In this document: positions 1 to 6,651 of the stretch, in pieces
How positions within the stretch are numbered: position 1 is the stretch's first letter
How the letters are laid out: the number at the start of each line of letters is the position of its first letter
Origin: Planctomycetota bacterium
GTDB taxonomy: Bacteria > Planctomycetota > Phycisphaerae > Sedimentisphaerales > Anaerohalosphaeraceae
DNA length: 8,888 bases
Direction of reading: 5' to 3'
NCBI GenBank assembly: GCA_019456245.1
Contig: VRUF01000093.1
Location: 1-8,888 of the forward strand
The notes under the pieces: model-generated
Told to the model about the DNA's origin: nothing
The model's input: the letters and a program-made list of their open reading frames with translations, nothing else
Database searches by the model: none
Translations under genes and position numbers: made by a program

Positions 1-631
1 ATTCTATTCGCAAAGGCTGGGTGTCGTGAGCAGTTTTTTTGCCGAGCGACGACGCGCTGGATGAGGTTACGGGTGCAAAGATGTCTATGATGCCGCCTCG
101 CTGGGCGAACTGGCCGGGGATGTCGACCGCGTCAACACGCTCAAAGCCGTTGTCGATCAGCCATGAGGTGACAAGCTCAGGTTCGACGGTCTGGTTCTTT
201 TCGAGACAGAGGCGAAGGTCCTGGAGAGTACCAGGTTTGGGAACCGGCTGATTAAGAGCCTGGACCGAGGTTACGATAATCAATTGACGCGTGTCGGCGG
301 CTTTGCTTCGGGAAAGACCCATAGAGATGCGGAGCCGCTGGGCACCTATCTCATCGGTGGCATCGGCATATTTATCGCGCATCTCCCAGACGGGAAAGAA
401 TTCGACACCCGTAGGCGCAAAGACTTCGAGATCGTCAAAGGCGTTATCGGCATCGTAAAGGTGGGCACTTACATAAAGAATGGGCCGTTTAAGCTGCGAA
501 GAGACATGCGCGGCGAGGGCAGGCGCAAAGGATCCCCACGTCCCGTCAACTTTAAGGGGGCCATCCTCAGGCCGCCTATCAGACAAACGGGATAATATCT
601 CGCCTACTATCTTATCCTTTAAAAGGTTCAC
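1..631 (-). CDS. mfd: Transcription-repair coupling factor Mfd, N-terminal part (runs off the left edge)
   Basis: Mfd is a cytoplasmic ATP-driven translocase that removes stalled RNA polymerase and recruits UvrA to damage in transcribed strands. About 210 N-terminal residues are visible; they belong to the UvrB-like damage-recognition module. Recognisable parts are VDGTWGS near residue 28, RPILYVSAHLYDAD, a FFPVWE segment, a VTSVQALNQPVP segment, and the strongly conserved GQFAQRGGIIDIF at 173-185, the Mfd/UvrB signature. The helicase and RecG-like domains lie beyond the edge. The start is GTG at 631-629: an in-frame TAA stands directly before it and no in-frame ATG exists near the N-terminus. 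No Shine-Dalgarno is visible, but a perfect TATAAT lies 6 bases upstream. It follows pfk by 36 bases on the same strand, so read-through from tkt-pfk is likely. The family call is firm; the exact start is less so. Confidence 0.9.
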   Translation of the reverse strand, partial: MNLLKDKIVGEILSRLSDRRPEDGPLKVDGTWGSFAPALAAHVSSQLKRPILYVSAHLYDADNAFDDLEVFAPTGVEFFPVWEMRDKYADATDEIGAQRLRISMGLSRSKAADTRQLIIVTSVQALNQPVPKPGTLQDLRLCLEKNQTVEPELVTSWLIDNGFERVDAVDIPGQFAQRGGIIDIFAPVTSSSASSLGKKTAHDTQPLRIE

Positions 632-637
632 TTACGA

Positions 638-643
638 ATTATA
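638..643 (-). promoter_or_regulatory. Possible -10 element for mfd placed for a leaderless transcript
   Basis: TATAAT reads 643 to 638 on the minus strand, followed by six bases and then the GTG start of mfd, so a standard spacing would put transcription start at the G of GTG. No good -35 hexamer lies 16-18 bases upstream, and there is no extended -10 TG. This could be a chance match in an AT-rich gap; mfd may simply be transcribed from the tkt promoter. Confidence 0.3.
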
Positions 644-667
644 CTATTAACCGAAAGAGGAACGGTT

Positions 668-1771
668 TTATATTCCGAAGCTTGTTCCTACTGCTTTTGC
701 TGCTCTTACGAGTGGGTGATTCTTTGGTACTGTTTTTATTTTTCCTGCTATCCTTGACAACGGTACGCTGGTCAGTTTGTTGTCCTTGAGTACCACCAAC
801 TGGTTTTTTGTCCCCTTCATCAACAGTTCTATCGCAGTGTGACCGAACATCGTCGCCAGTGCGCGGTCGCGTGGTGTTGGTGTTCCGCCCCTTTGGACGT
901 GGCCGAGTATGACAGCGCGACACTCGAGGTCGTTGCCGTCTGTCAACTGACTTGCTATCAGGTTTGCAATTCCGCCAAGACGGATCGGGTCGGGACTGTT
1001 TTTCATTATCTTTGCAATCGCCATCTTGCCGCCTTTTGGTTTTGCGCCTTCTGCGACAACTATGATAGAGTACCCCTTGCCCTTTTTCGATCTTTCCAGA
1101 ACGGCATGGCGGACCTTTTCGATATAGTACGGTATTTCCGGAATAAGAATAATATCCGAACCGCTTGCTACGCCGGCATGTAAAGCAATCCATCCGGCAT
1201 ACCGGCCCATTACCTCCACGACCATTACACGGTGATGCGAACCGGCTGTGGTGTGAACCTTGTCGATAGCTTCGGTAGCGGTAGTTACCGCCGTGTCGAA
1301 GCCGAACGTAACATCTGTAATCGGCAGATCGTTATCTATCGTTTTGGGCACACCCATTACGGTTACGCCTTTTTTAGCAAACGTCGCAGCCGACGCCATC
1401 GTCCCGTCACCACCGATACAGATAAGAGCATCGATTCCGTTAGCTTTAAGATTGTCGACACAAACATCGGTAACATCCTTAAAGCGTGTGCGTTTTCCAG
1501 TCGTAACCGGGTACCGGGAGGGATTGGCACTGTTGCACGAACCGAGAATAGTTCCGCCAACAGTTAAAATGTTGCTGACGTCCCCATAGGTCAACCGGCG
1601 TATACGGTTTTCGATCAAACCGAGATAGCCGTCCTCGATCCCATAGACCTGGAGCTTATACCTGGTGATGGCGGTCTTGGTAACAGCGCGTATTACGGCA
1701 TTAAGCCCCGGGCAATCCCCGCCGCCTGTCATAACAGCAATCCGTTTGCATTTTTTCGTTTTCATGGCCAT
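668..1771 (-). CDS. pfkA: 6-phosphofructokinase, ATP- or pyrophosphate-dependent
   Basis: This enzyme phosphorylates fructose 6-phosphate to fructose 1,6-bisphosphate in the cytoplasm; pyrophosphate-using relatives run reversibly. Length is 367 residues, somewhat longer than E. coli PfkA (320). Motifs in order: GGGDCPGLN phosphate loop (16-24), GGDGT (120-124), PKTIDND (142-148) with catalytic Asp146, substrate-binding MGR (188-190), then IPEIPY, and GHVQRGG near the C-terminus. The E. coli-equivalent positions 104 and 124 are Gly123 and Lys143. Classical ATP enzymes have Gly/Gly and classical PPi enzymes Asp/Lys, so the phosphoryl donor cannot be settled from sequence. I chose ATG 1771 because it overlaps the tkt stop as TAATG; ATG 1765, two codons later, is equally possible. 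There is no clear Shine-Dalgarno, so translational coupling to tkt is likely. An extended reading frame upstream to 1837 lies inside tkt and precedes the conserved fold. Confidence 0.93.
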   Translation of the reverse strand: MAMKTKKCKRIAVMTGGGDCPGLNAVIRAVTKTAITRYKLQVYGIEDGYLGLIENRIRRLTYGDVSNILTVGGTILGSCNSANPSRYPVTTGKRTRFKDVTDVCVDNLKANGIDALICIGGDGTMASAATFAKKGVTVMGVPKTIDNDLPITDVTFGFDTAVTTATEAIDKVHTTAGSHHRVMVVEVMGRYAGWIALHAGVASGSDIILIPEIPYYIEKVRHAVLERSKKGKGYSIIVVAEGAKPKGGKMAIAKIMKNSPDPIRLGGIANLIASQLTDGNDLECRAVILGHVQRGGTPTPRDRALATMFGHTAIELLMKGTKNQLVVLKDNKLTSVPLSRIAGKIKTVPKNHPLVRAAKAVGTSFGI

Positions 1772-3795
1772 TACTTTGTCAATTTCTTTGCAGCTTCTAT
1801 AACTTTTTCGGTTGTTATGCCGAAATGCTTGTAGCACAGATCCTGCGGTGCTGATATTCCGAAAGTCGACATACCGATGAAAATGCCGTTGTCACCGAGG
1901 TACTTCCACCAGCCCTGGTCTATACCGGCTTCGATTCCGACCCTTGCCTTAACGCTTGGCGGTATCACGGAATCTTTGTATTCCTGCGTTTGCTTTTCGA
2001 AGAGCTCGAAACACGGCATACTGACGACCTGCGCCTTTGTTCCCTCTTCGGCAAGTTTCTCAGCGGCTTCTATCGCAAGTTTTACTTCCGAACCGGTCGC
2101 AAGCAGCAGAACATCGGGATTATCCTGTTTAATTACAGCGTATGCACCGTAGCAAATATTTTCGGCAGATTCGTACTTGTCCTGATCGATAACGGTAACG
2201 CCCTGCCGCGTAAGAAGTATACATGCAGCTTCGTCTCTGTTTTCAAGCATGTATTTCCATGTCTGTGCGGTTTCATTCGCATCGGCAGGCCTGAATACCC
2301 GAACATTGGGAATCCCCCGAAGGGCCGAGGTCTGCTCGACAGGTTGATGTGTCGGACCGTCTTCGCCAACACCGATGCCGTCATGCGTAAAGACAAATAT
2401 CGCAGGATAGTGCGACAGACCGGCGAGCCGGATCGCAGGTTTCATATAATCGGAGAAAGTAAAGAACGTACCTGAATACGGAATGAGAATTCCGCTTACC
2501 GCGATACCATTCATGATCGCGCCCATCGCATGTTCGCGTACGCCGTAACGGATATACCTGCCATCCCGCGAATCCTTCTGGAAATCGACCGCACCTTTAA
2601 ACAACGTATTATTCGACGGCGTAAGGTCGGCAGAACCGCCCAGTACCAGGGGCATTTCCGGCATAAGAGCATTAAGCACTTCACCTGAAGCCTTACGCGT
2701 CGCAATCGAAGCACCTGCCTCGAATTTGGGAAGCTTGGCGGCAATATCTATCGGGCTCTTACCGGCAAGAGCATCTTTAAGCTCCTTGGCAAGTTCGGGA
2801 TACTTATCCGCATAAGCGGTAAATTTATCATCGCTGATCTTCTTGAGCTCTTTACCGCGCTCGATACACTTATTCATATTCGCATATACTTCGTCGGGGA
2901 CATGGAACGACTTGTCAGGATCCCAACCGCAGTTTTTCTTTATGAGGGCAATTTCATCGTCGCCAAGCGGTGAACCGTGGGCAGTGTGAGTACCTTCAAA
3001 GGTGGGACTGCTGTATCCGATAATTGACCTGATCTGGATAAGGGAAGGCCTGTCCTTTTCAGCCTTTGCATTTTCAAGTGCCTTCTCCAGTGCCGCCGCA
3101 TCAGTACCATCGCCGCCGACAACCTGAACATACCAGTTGTAGGCCTCATAGCGTTTGGCAGTGTCTTCGGTAAACGAAAGATCGGTACTGCCGTCTATGG
3201 TGATATGGTTGTCATCGTAAAGAACGATAAGATTGCCAAGCCCGAGGTGACCGGCAAGACTTGACGCTTCGCTGGTTATCCCTTCCTGGAGACATCCGTC
3301 GCCTGAGATGACATAGGTATCATAATCGAAAAGGTCATCAAATCCTTCGCGGTTATAACGGGCCGCAAGATATTTTTGTGCAAGACACATACCTACCGCA
3401 TTTGAAAAGCCCTGTCCCAACGGGCCTGTGGTAACCTCAACGCCGGGAGTTTTTCCGTATTCGGGATGGCCGGGAGTAAGGCTGCCCAACTGTCTGAAAT
3501 TCTTCAACGCATCTAACGGAACATCATAACCGGTCAGATGAAGAAGCGAATAAAGAAGCATGCTGCCGTGACCTGCGGAAAGAACAAACCTGTCCCGATT
3601 GATCCATTTCGGATCGCTCGGGGCATGGCGAAGATGCTTCATCCAAAGCGTATATGCCGCCGCTGCCATACCCATAGGCATACCGGGATGGCCGGACTTT
3701 GCTTTTTGAACACCTTCCATCGACAAAAACCTGATCGCCTGTATACTCAATTCGTCCAGTTCGGACATGCCACGGTCATTCAATGTTACTTTCAT
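1771..3795 (-). CDS. tkt: Transketolase
   Basis: Transketolase moves two-carbon units between ketoses and aldoses in the pentose phosphate pathway, using thiamine diphosphate and a divalent metal. The protein has 674 residues, the normal family length. Visible are GHPGMPMG (35-42, with His36), the GHGS segment (75-78), TTGPLGQG (122-129), the cofactor motif GDGCLQEG (165-172) ending at DDNHITIDG (Asn196), then in the pyrimidine domain YGVREHAMG with the catalytic Glu, THDGIGVGEDGPTHQP, and a C-terminal domain with LLATGSEV. The start is ATG 3795, preceded by AGGG (3803-3806) at 7-base spacing. An in-frame ATG at 3870 would add 25 residues not usual for the family, and ATG 3768 lacks a ribosome site. 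It heads a likely tkt-pfk-mfd unit and shares its last stop base with the pfk start. Confidence 0.96.
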   Translation of the reverse strand: MKVTLNDRGMSELDELSIQAIRFLSMEGVQKAKSGHPGMPMGMAAAAYTLWMKHLRHAPSDPKWINRDRFVLSAGHGSMLLYSLLHLTGYDVPLDALKNFRQLGSLTPGHPEYGKTPGVEVTTGPLGQGFSNAVGMCLAQKYLAARYNREGFDDLFDYDTYVISGDGCLQEGITSEASSLAGHLGLGNLIVLYDDNHITIDGSTDLSFTEDTAKRYEAYNWYVQVVGGDGTDAAALEKALENAKAEKDRPSLIQIRSIIGYSSPTFEGTHTAHGSPLGDDEIALIKKNCGWDPDKSFHVPDEVYANMNKCIERGKELKKISDDKFTAYADKYPELAKELKDALAGKSPIDIAAKLPKFEAGASIATRKASGEVLNALMPEMPLVLGGSADLTPSNNTLFKGAVDFQKDSRDGRYIRYGVREHAMGAIMNGIAVSGILIPYSGTFFTFSDYMKPAIRLAGLSHYPAIFVFTHDGIGVGEDGPTHQPVEQTSALRGIPNVRVFRPADANETAQTWKYMLENRDEAACILLTRQGVTVIDQDKYESAENICYGAYAVIKQDNPDVLLLATGSEVKLAIEAAEKLAEEGTKAQVVSMPCFELFEKQTQEYKDSVIPPSVKARVGIEAGIDQGWWKYLGDNGIFIGMSTFGISAPQDLCYKHFGITTEKVIEAAKKLTK

Positions 3796-3802
3796 CTTTA
3801 AG

Positions 3803-3806
3803 CCCT
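3803..3806 (-). promoter_or_regulatory. Ribosome binding site for tkt
   Basis: AGGG followed by a 7-base spacer and ATG 3795. It is short, but it is the only Shine-Dalgarno-like match near any of the three candidate in-frame ATGs (3870, 3795, 3768) and decides the start chosen here. Confidence 0.5.
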
Positions 3807-3881
3807 GAAATATCTTGAATACTTGATTTATTTTTGCCGTCCTGAGCACAAACAGCACAGGAAGCCCCATACGAAAATGTT

Positions 3882-3910
3882 AATATAGTGACTTATGATC
3901 CCTCTTGCAA
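3882..3910 (-). promoter_or_regulatory. Sigma70-type promoter for tkt-pfk(-mfd)
   Basis: TTGCAA at 3910-3905, a 17-base spacer, then TATATT at 3887-3882. The predicted start of transcription is about 3875, giving an 80-base leader to ATG 3795. The same start site would leave only 5 bases before the alternative in-frame ATG at 3870. The match to consensus and the spacing are good, but this is a motif call only. Confidence 0.55.
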
Positions 3911-4129
3911 GCAATATCGTAAATCGAGATATGTTTGCCGGCTTCGCGGACATTAAATCAGTCAGTTTGTTCAAATTTACATATTATTGCAATATCCCTG
4001 TATCATGGAGGCGTCTTTATATTAAAGTCTCGATTTAATTTGTTTGATACAGGCCCTTTACTGCAAGGACTTTACAGAGTTTTAAACCTTTTTGAGATAG
4101 CTTTTTATGCAATTATGACAGGCTCAGGG

Positions 4130-4158
4130 TTGACTTGGGGGTAGTTTTGTGATACGCT
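4130..4158 (+). promoter_or_regulatory. Promoter for folC with extended -10
   Basis: TTGACT at 4130-4135, a 17-base spacer, and TACGCT at 4153-4158 preceded by TGA, forming an extended -10 (TGnTAnnnT). Standard spacing puts transcription start at 4165, exactly the A of the second in-frame ATG of folC. The hexamer itself is a modest match, but the -35, the spacing and the TG agree. Confidence 0.5.
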
Positions 4159-5580
4159 ATGGCTATGGCTACAACGAGAAAAAAACAGGCTAAGGACGCC
4201 GGTAAGGCAAAAAAAACGGCTTCTGTTAAGAAGACGAAGAAGGCTTTTCGTACCTACAACAGTGCTATGCGGTACCTGTTTGATAAGACAGATTACGAAA
4301 AACAGCAAAAGTTGCGTTACAATGTCACCACATTTGATCTTGACCGCATGAATTCCTTGCTCAAGAACCTTGGTAACCCACATAAGAAAATCGCTACAGT
4401 GCATATCGCCGGTACAAAAGGGAAAGGTTCGACTGCAACGATGCTGGCAAAAATGATAGAGGCAAACGGCTATAATGTTGGCCTCTATACCTCGCCTCAT
4501 GTTACTACACTGCATGAGAGAATCGCGATCAATTCCAAGATGATTTCTGAAAAACAAATGCTCGGTCTCATGAATCGCATGCATACTGTGATCGAAAAAT
4601 TTGCCCGCAAAAACGATGTTCCTACTTTTTTTGAGATCATAACAGCACTGGCGTTTCTGCATTTTAAAGATACTAATGTCGATATTGCAATTATTGAAAC
4701 GGGGCTTGGCGGAAGGCTTGACAGTACGAACGTTATCGAACCTTTCCTTGTTGGTATAACAAGCATCAGCATAGACCACCAGAATCTTCTTGGCAATACG
4801 ATCGATTTGATCGCCGCGGAAAAAGCAGGTGTTATCAAAAAAGGCATTCCGGTAATTACCGTACCACAAGATCCTACCGCTATGAAGGTACTCAAACATC
4901 ACGCTTTATCGGTGGATGCGCCTCTAAGCGTTACCGGACTCGATATTGATTTTTCTTCCCGTTTTGAATCTTCGCGTGAGGAAGGCCCTCATACACGAAT
5001 ATGCCTGACTACGCCGAACAGTCGTTTTGAGCACCTTCGTGTCCCATTGCCGGGCGAACATCAAGCGGTTAACTGCGGACTTGCCCTGGCAATGCTTGAC
5101 AAACTTAAGGTACAGGGATACGAAATCGACGACGATAAAGCTGCCGACGGACTTAGCGAGGTAAACCTTATCGGAAGGATGGAAATAATAAGCAACGATC
5201 CGCGAGTCATTGTAGACACTGCACACAATGCCGCAAGTATACATGCACTTATTCACGCCATCGGACAGCACGTTCCCTATGATTCGATGGTCATTATTTT
5301 CGGTTGCAACTCGGATAAAGACGTTCGCGGCATGCTTGAACAATTGCAGTATGGCGCTGACAAGGTAGTTTTCACAAGAAGCAATTCACCGAAAGCGATG
5401 TACCCCGAGAATTTAGCCGAAATCTACACCGATGTATGCGGAAAAATGTACCAGACAGCTATGACACTGCGTGAAGCGGTCAGAATCGCCAAAAACGCTG
5501 TCAGCCGGGAAGATCTGATCTGCATTACAGGCAGTTTTTACCTTGTCGGCCAAGCCAAAGAGCAATTACAGCCAAATTAA
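4159..5580 (+). CDS. folC: Bifunctional folylpolyglutamate synthase / dihydrofolate synthase
   Basis: FolC is a cytoplasmic Mur-ligase-family enzyme that adds glutamate to dihydropteroate and then to reduced folates, using ATP. Of 473 residues, about 33-320 form the ATP-binding domain: LDRMNSLLKNLGNPHKK, P-loop GTKGKGST (85-92), YTSPH, ERIAIN, ETGLGGRLDSTN (from 180), DHQNLLG (from 206) and EKAGVIKKG. The C-terminal domain has GRMEII, DTAHN (353-357), GCNSDKD and a TRSNSPKA segment. Residues 1-32 are an extra basic tail with ten Lys and two Arg between 7 and 31, not part of the usual fold. The start is uncertain: an in-frame stop at 4150-4152 makes ATG 4159 the earliest. ATG 4165 fits a leaderless message, and ATG 4267 (residue 37) would remove the tail but also cut into the usual N-terminal helix. 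GGGGGT at 4137-4142 is too far upstream for a normal ribosome site. It is divergent from tkt. Confidence 0.94.
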   Translation: MAMATTRKKQAKDAGKAKKTASVKKTKKAFRTYNSAMRYLFDKTDYEKQQKLRYNVTTFDLDRMNSLLKNLGNPHKKIATVHIAGTKGKGSTATMLAKMIEANGYNVGLYTSPHVTTLHERIAINSKMISEKQMLGLMNRMHTVIEKFARKNDVPTFFEIITALAFLHFKDTNVDIAIIETGLGGRLDSTNVIEPFLVGITSISIDHQNLLGNTIDLIAAEKAGVIKKGIPVITVPQDPTAMKVLKHHALSVDAPLSVTGLDIDFSSRFESSREEGPHTRICLTTPNSRFEHLRVPLPGEHQAVNCGLALAMLDKLKVQGYEIDDDKAADGLSEVNLIGRMEIISNDPRVIVDTAHNAASIHALIHAIGQHVPYDSMVIIFGCNSDKDVRGMLEQLQYGADKVVFTRSNSPKAMYPENLAEIYTDVCGKMYQTAMTLREAVRIAKNAVSREDLICITGSFYLVGQAKEQLQPN

Positions 5581-5735
5581 ACCCCCTAGATTACCAATAA
5601 ATCTAACTTTGCAACTCGACCTACTCGTACGTATGCCTAATTATCGGAAATTTCTTTTTTTTTCCAAAAATACGATTTTTTTATTGGCCTCACTCGCAAC
5701 TCCCTATAAAATTATTTGCGAACTGGCTTTTAAAG

Positions 5736-5764
5736 CTGACCGCTAGTGGCGGTGCAGAAATAAT
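5736..5764 (+). promoter_or_regulatory. Candidate promoter for the porin gene
   Basis: CTGACC at 5736-5741, a 17-base spacer, AATAAT at 5759-5764; this gives a leader of about 62 bases. The spacer contains the palindrome ACCGC/GCGGT. An alternative is TTGGCC 5684-5689 with TAAAAT 5707-5712, also 17 bases apart. I cannot choose firmly between the two. Confidence 0.35.
5739..5753. repeat. Short palindrome ACCGC-tagtg-GCGGT
   Basis: Perfect 5-base arms (5739-5743 and 5749-5753) around a 5-base centre, GC-rich in an AT-rich spacer. It lies between the -35 and -10 of one candidate porin promoter, so it could be an operator. If transcription starts upstream at 5707-5712 it would instead be a small leader hairpin. 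Confidence 0.4.
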
Positions 5765-5819
5765 AGGACAGTTTAACTAAATCGTAAGTGGTACGGAAAC
5801 AATGAAAAAAGTTTAATTC

Positions 5820-5826
5820 AAAGGAG
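5820..5826 (+). promoter_or_regulatory. Strong ribosome binding site for the porin gene
   Basis: AAAGGAG with a 6-base spacer before ATG 5833. It is the best Shine-Dalgarno in the window and fixes the start. Confidence 0.85.
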
Positions 5827-5832
5827 TGTCAC

Positions 5833-6633
5833 ATGAAGAAGAGTATTATTTTGGCGAGCTTGGTCGGTCTGCTCATCGGTGGAATTGCAGTTGCTGCAGA
5901 AGATGGGTCGTATGGTGTCACAGTTGATACCACATGGGTAAGTAAGTATATCTGGCGTGGTTTTGATATACTTGACGACAAGGCAGCTTTTCAGCCCAGC
6001 GTAAGTGTCGATCTCGGTTCCGGCTTTAGTGCAGGGGTATGGGGTTCATGGGCAGGAGCAAGTCAGAACGGCGGAGATGTAAGTACTGTCAATGCTAACG
6101 AGATGGATTACATTCTTTCTTACGGAAATTCGATTTGCGAAGGTGAAACTTACGCAACAGATTATTCACTCAACTGGGTTTACTATGACTACACTGACCA
6201 GCCCTCCAAAGCCGCAGATGCACAGGAAATCAATGCCAGTATCGCAATGCCTAACCTTTGCCCGTTTGGTACAGTACCAAGTTATACGATCATTAAGATG
6301 TGGGCAGCGAAAAGTTATGGAGATGCCGGCGGTGTTGGCGGATGGATCCACGTACTTGGCCTTGATTACGGTCTGACCGTCCCTGGATTCCTGGAAAACA
6401 ATCCGGAACAGACGATCGACCTTCACTGGGATTTAACATACAACGATGGTGCCGGACTTACCGACAACAGCGTGGACAGCGATTGGTCGCATACAACATT
6501 CGGTGCTTCGACGGACATCGCTGTTGGAGGCGGAACATTAAGACCCGGCGTCTTTTATCAAATCTCGATGGATAAGAGCGTCAACAATGAAGATGAATTG
6601 TACACAGCGGTATCATACTCTTTCAACTTCTAA
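5833..6633 (+). CDS. Predicted outer-membrane beta-barrel protein, TorF/Gcw_chp-like putative porin
   Basis: The 266-residue product begins with a typical signal peptide: Lys2-Lys3, a hydrophobic stretch 5-20, and a cleavage site after Ala21 or Ala22 (AVAA then Glu-Asp). The mature part of about 244 residues alternates polar and hydrophobic/aromatic residues as in transmembrane beta strands. It opens with SKYIWRGFD (from about residue 37), the feature I associate with the TorF/Gcw_chp putative porin family, and ends in YSFNF, the C-terminal Phe pattern used for outer-membrane assembly. It has two cysteines, Cys102 and Cys143, which could pair in the periplasm or an outer loop. Substrate and pore function are unknown. 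It stands alone, with its own ribosome site and terminator, and converges with the polyprenyl synthase gene. Surface barrel: confident; family: moderately so. Confidence 0.8.
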   Translation: MKKSIILASLVGLLIGGIAVAAEDGSYGVTVDTTWVSKYIWRGFDILDDKAAFQPSVSVDLGSGFSAGVWGSWAGASQNGGDVSTVNANEMDYILSYGNSICEGETYATDYSLNWVYYDYTDQPSKAADAQEINASIAMPNLCPFGTVPSYTIIKMWAAKSYGDAGGVGGWIHVLGLDYGLTVPGFLENNPEQTIDLHWDLTYNDGAGLTDNSVDSDWSHTTFGASTDIAVGGGTLRPGVFYQISMDKSVNNEDELYTAVSYSFNF

Positions 6634-6651
6634 GATATAATCTTGTTTTGC

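Larger units (their letters stand above)
3796..4158. other. Divergent intergenic region between tkt and folC
   Basis: These 363 bases hold the tkt leader and promoter on the left and the folC promoter on the right. Between the two promoters (about 3911-4129) I find no convincing gene: open frames are short, without ribosome sites. The stretch is AT-rich and contains widely spaced perfect inverted repeats: AAATCGAGA at 3921-3929 with TCTCGATTT at 4028-4036, and CCTGTATC at 3997-4004 with GATACAGG at 4046-4053. These could be regulator sites, part of an RNA structure, or chance. Confidence 0.6.
5581..5832. other. AT-rich spacer between folC and the porin gene
   Basis: These 252 bases carry no supportable gene. 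Just after folC there is a weak hairpin (TAGATT 5587-5592 with AATCTA 5600-5605) without a following T run. A stretch at 5651-5663 is almost pure T, and AAAAAT (5666-5671) faces ATTTTT (5675-5680) over a 3-base loop. One of these may end the folC transcript, but none is convincing. The right half holds candidate promoters and a small palindrome for the porin gene. Confidence 0.5.

Noticed and set aside
39..595. Two plus-strand open frames (39-251 and 284-595) at the left edge
   Set aside because: The minus strand here encodes a clear Mfd N-terminus with the GQFAQRGGIIDIF signature; the plus frames are shadows.
639..1193. A 184-codon minus-strand frame rich in Arg and Lys
   Set aside because: It is pfk read in another frame; pfk motifs continue intact through this stretch, so there is no frameshift.
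1772..1837. Longer N-terminus for the phosphofructokinase (start at 1837)
   Set aside because: The extra 22 residues lie inside the conserved end of tkt, have no homology to the family and the TAATG junction explains the start better.
3935..4144. A 69-codon plus-strand frame, partly hydrophobic, in the tkt-folC gap
   Set aside because: No ATG and no ribosome site at its start, no family resemblance, and it runs over the folC promoter. I cannot support it as a gene.
4105..4902. A 265-codon open frame on the minus strand antisense to folC
   Set aside because: It lies almost wholly over the well-supported folC frame, has no recognisable motif, is rich in Cys, Phe and His in a way typical of shadow frames, and has no ribosome site.
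5543..5746. A 67-codon plus-strand frame overlapping the folC end
   Set aside because: It runs through T-rich spacer DNA, has no ribosome site and encodes low-complexity Phe/Leu-rich sequence.
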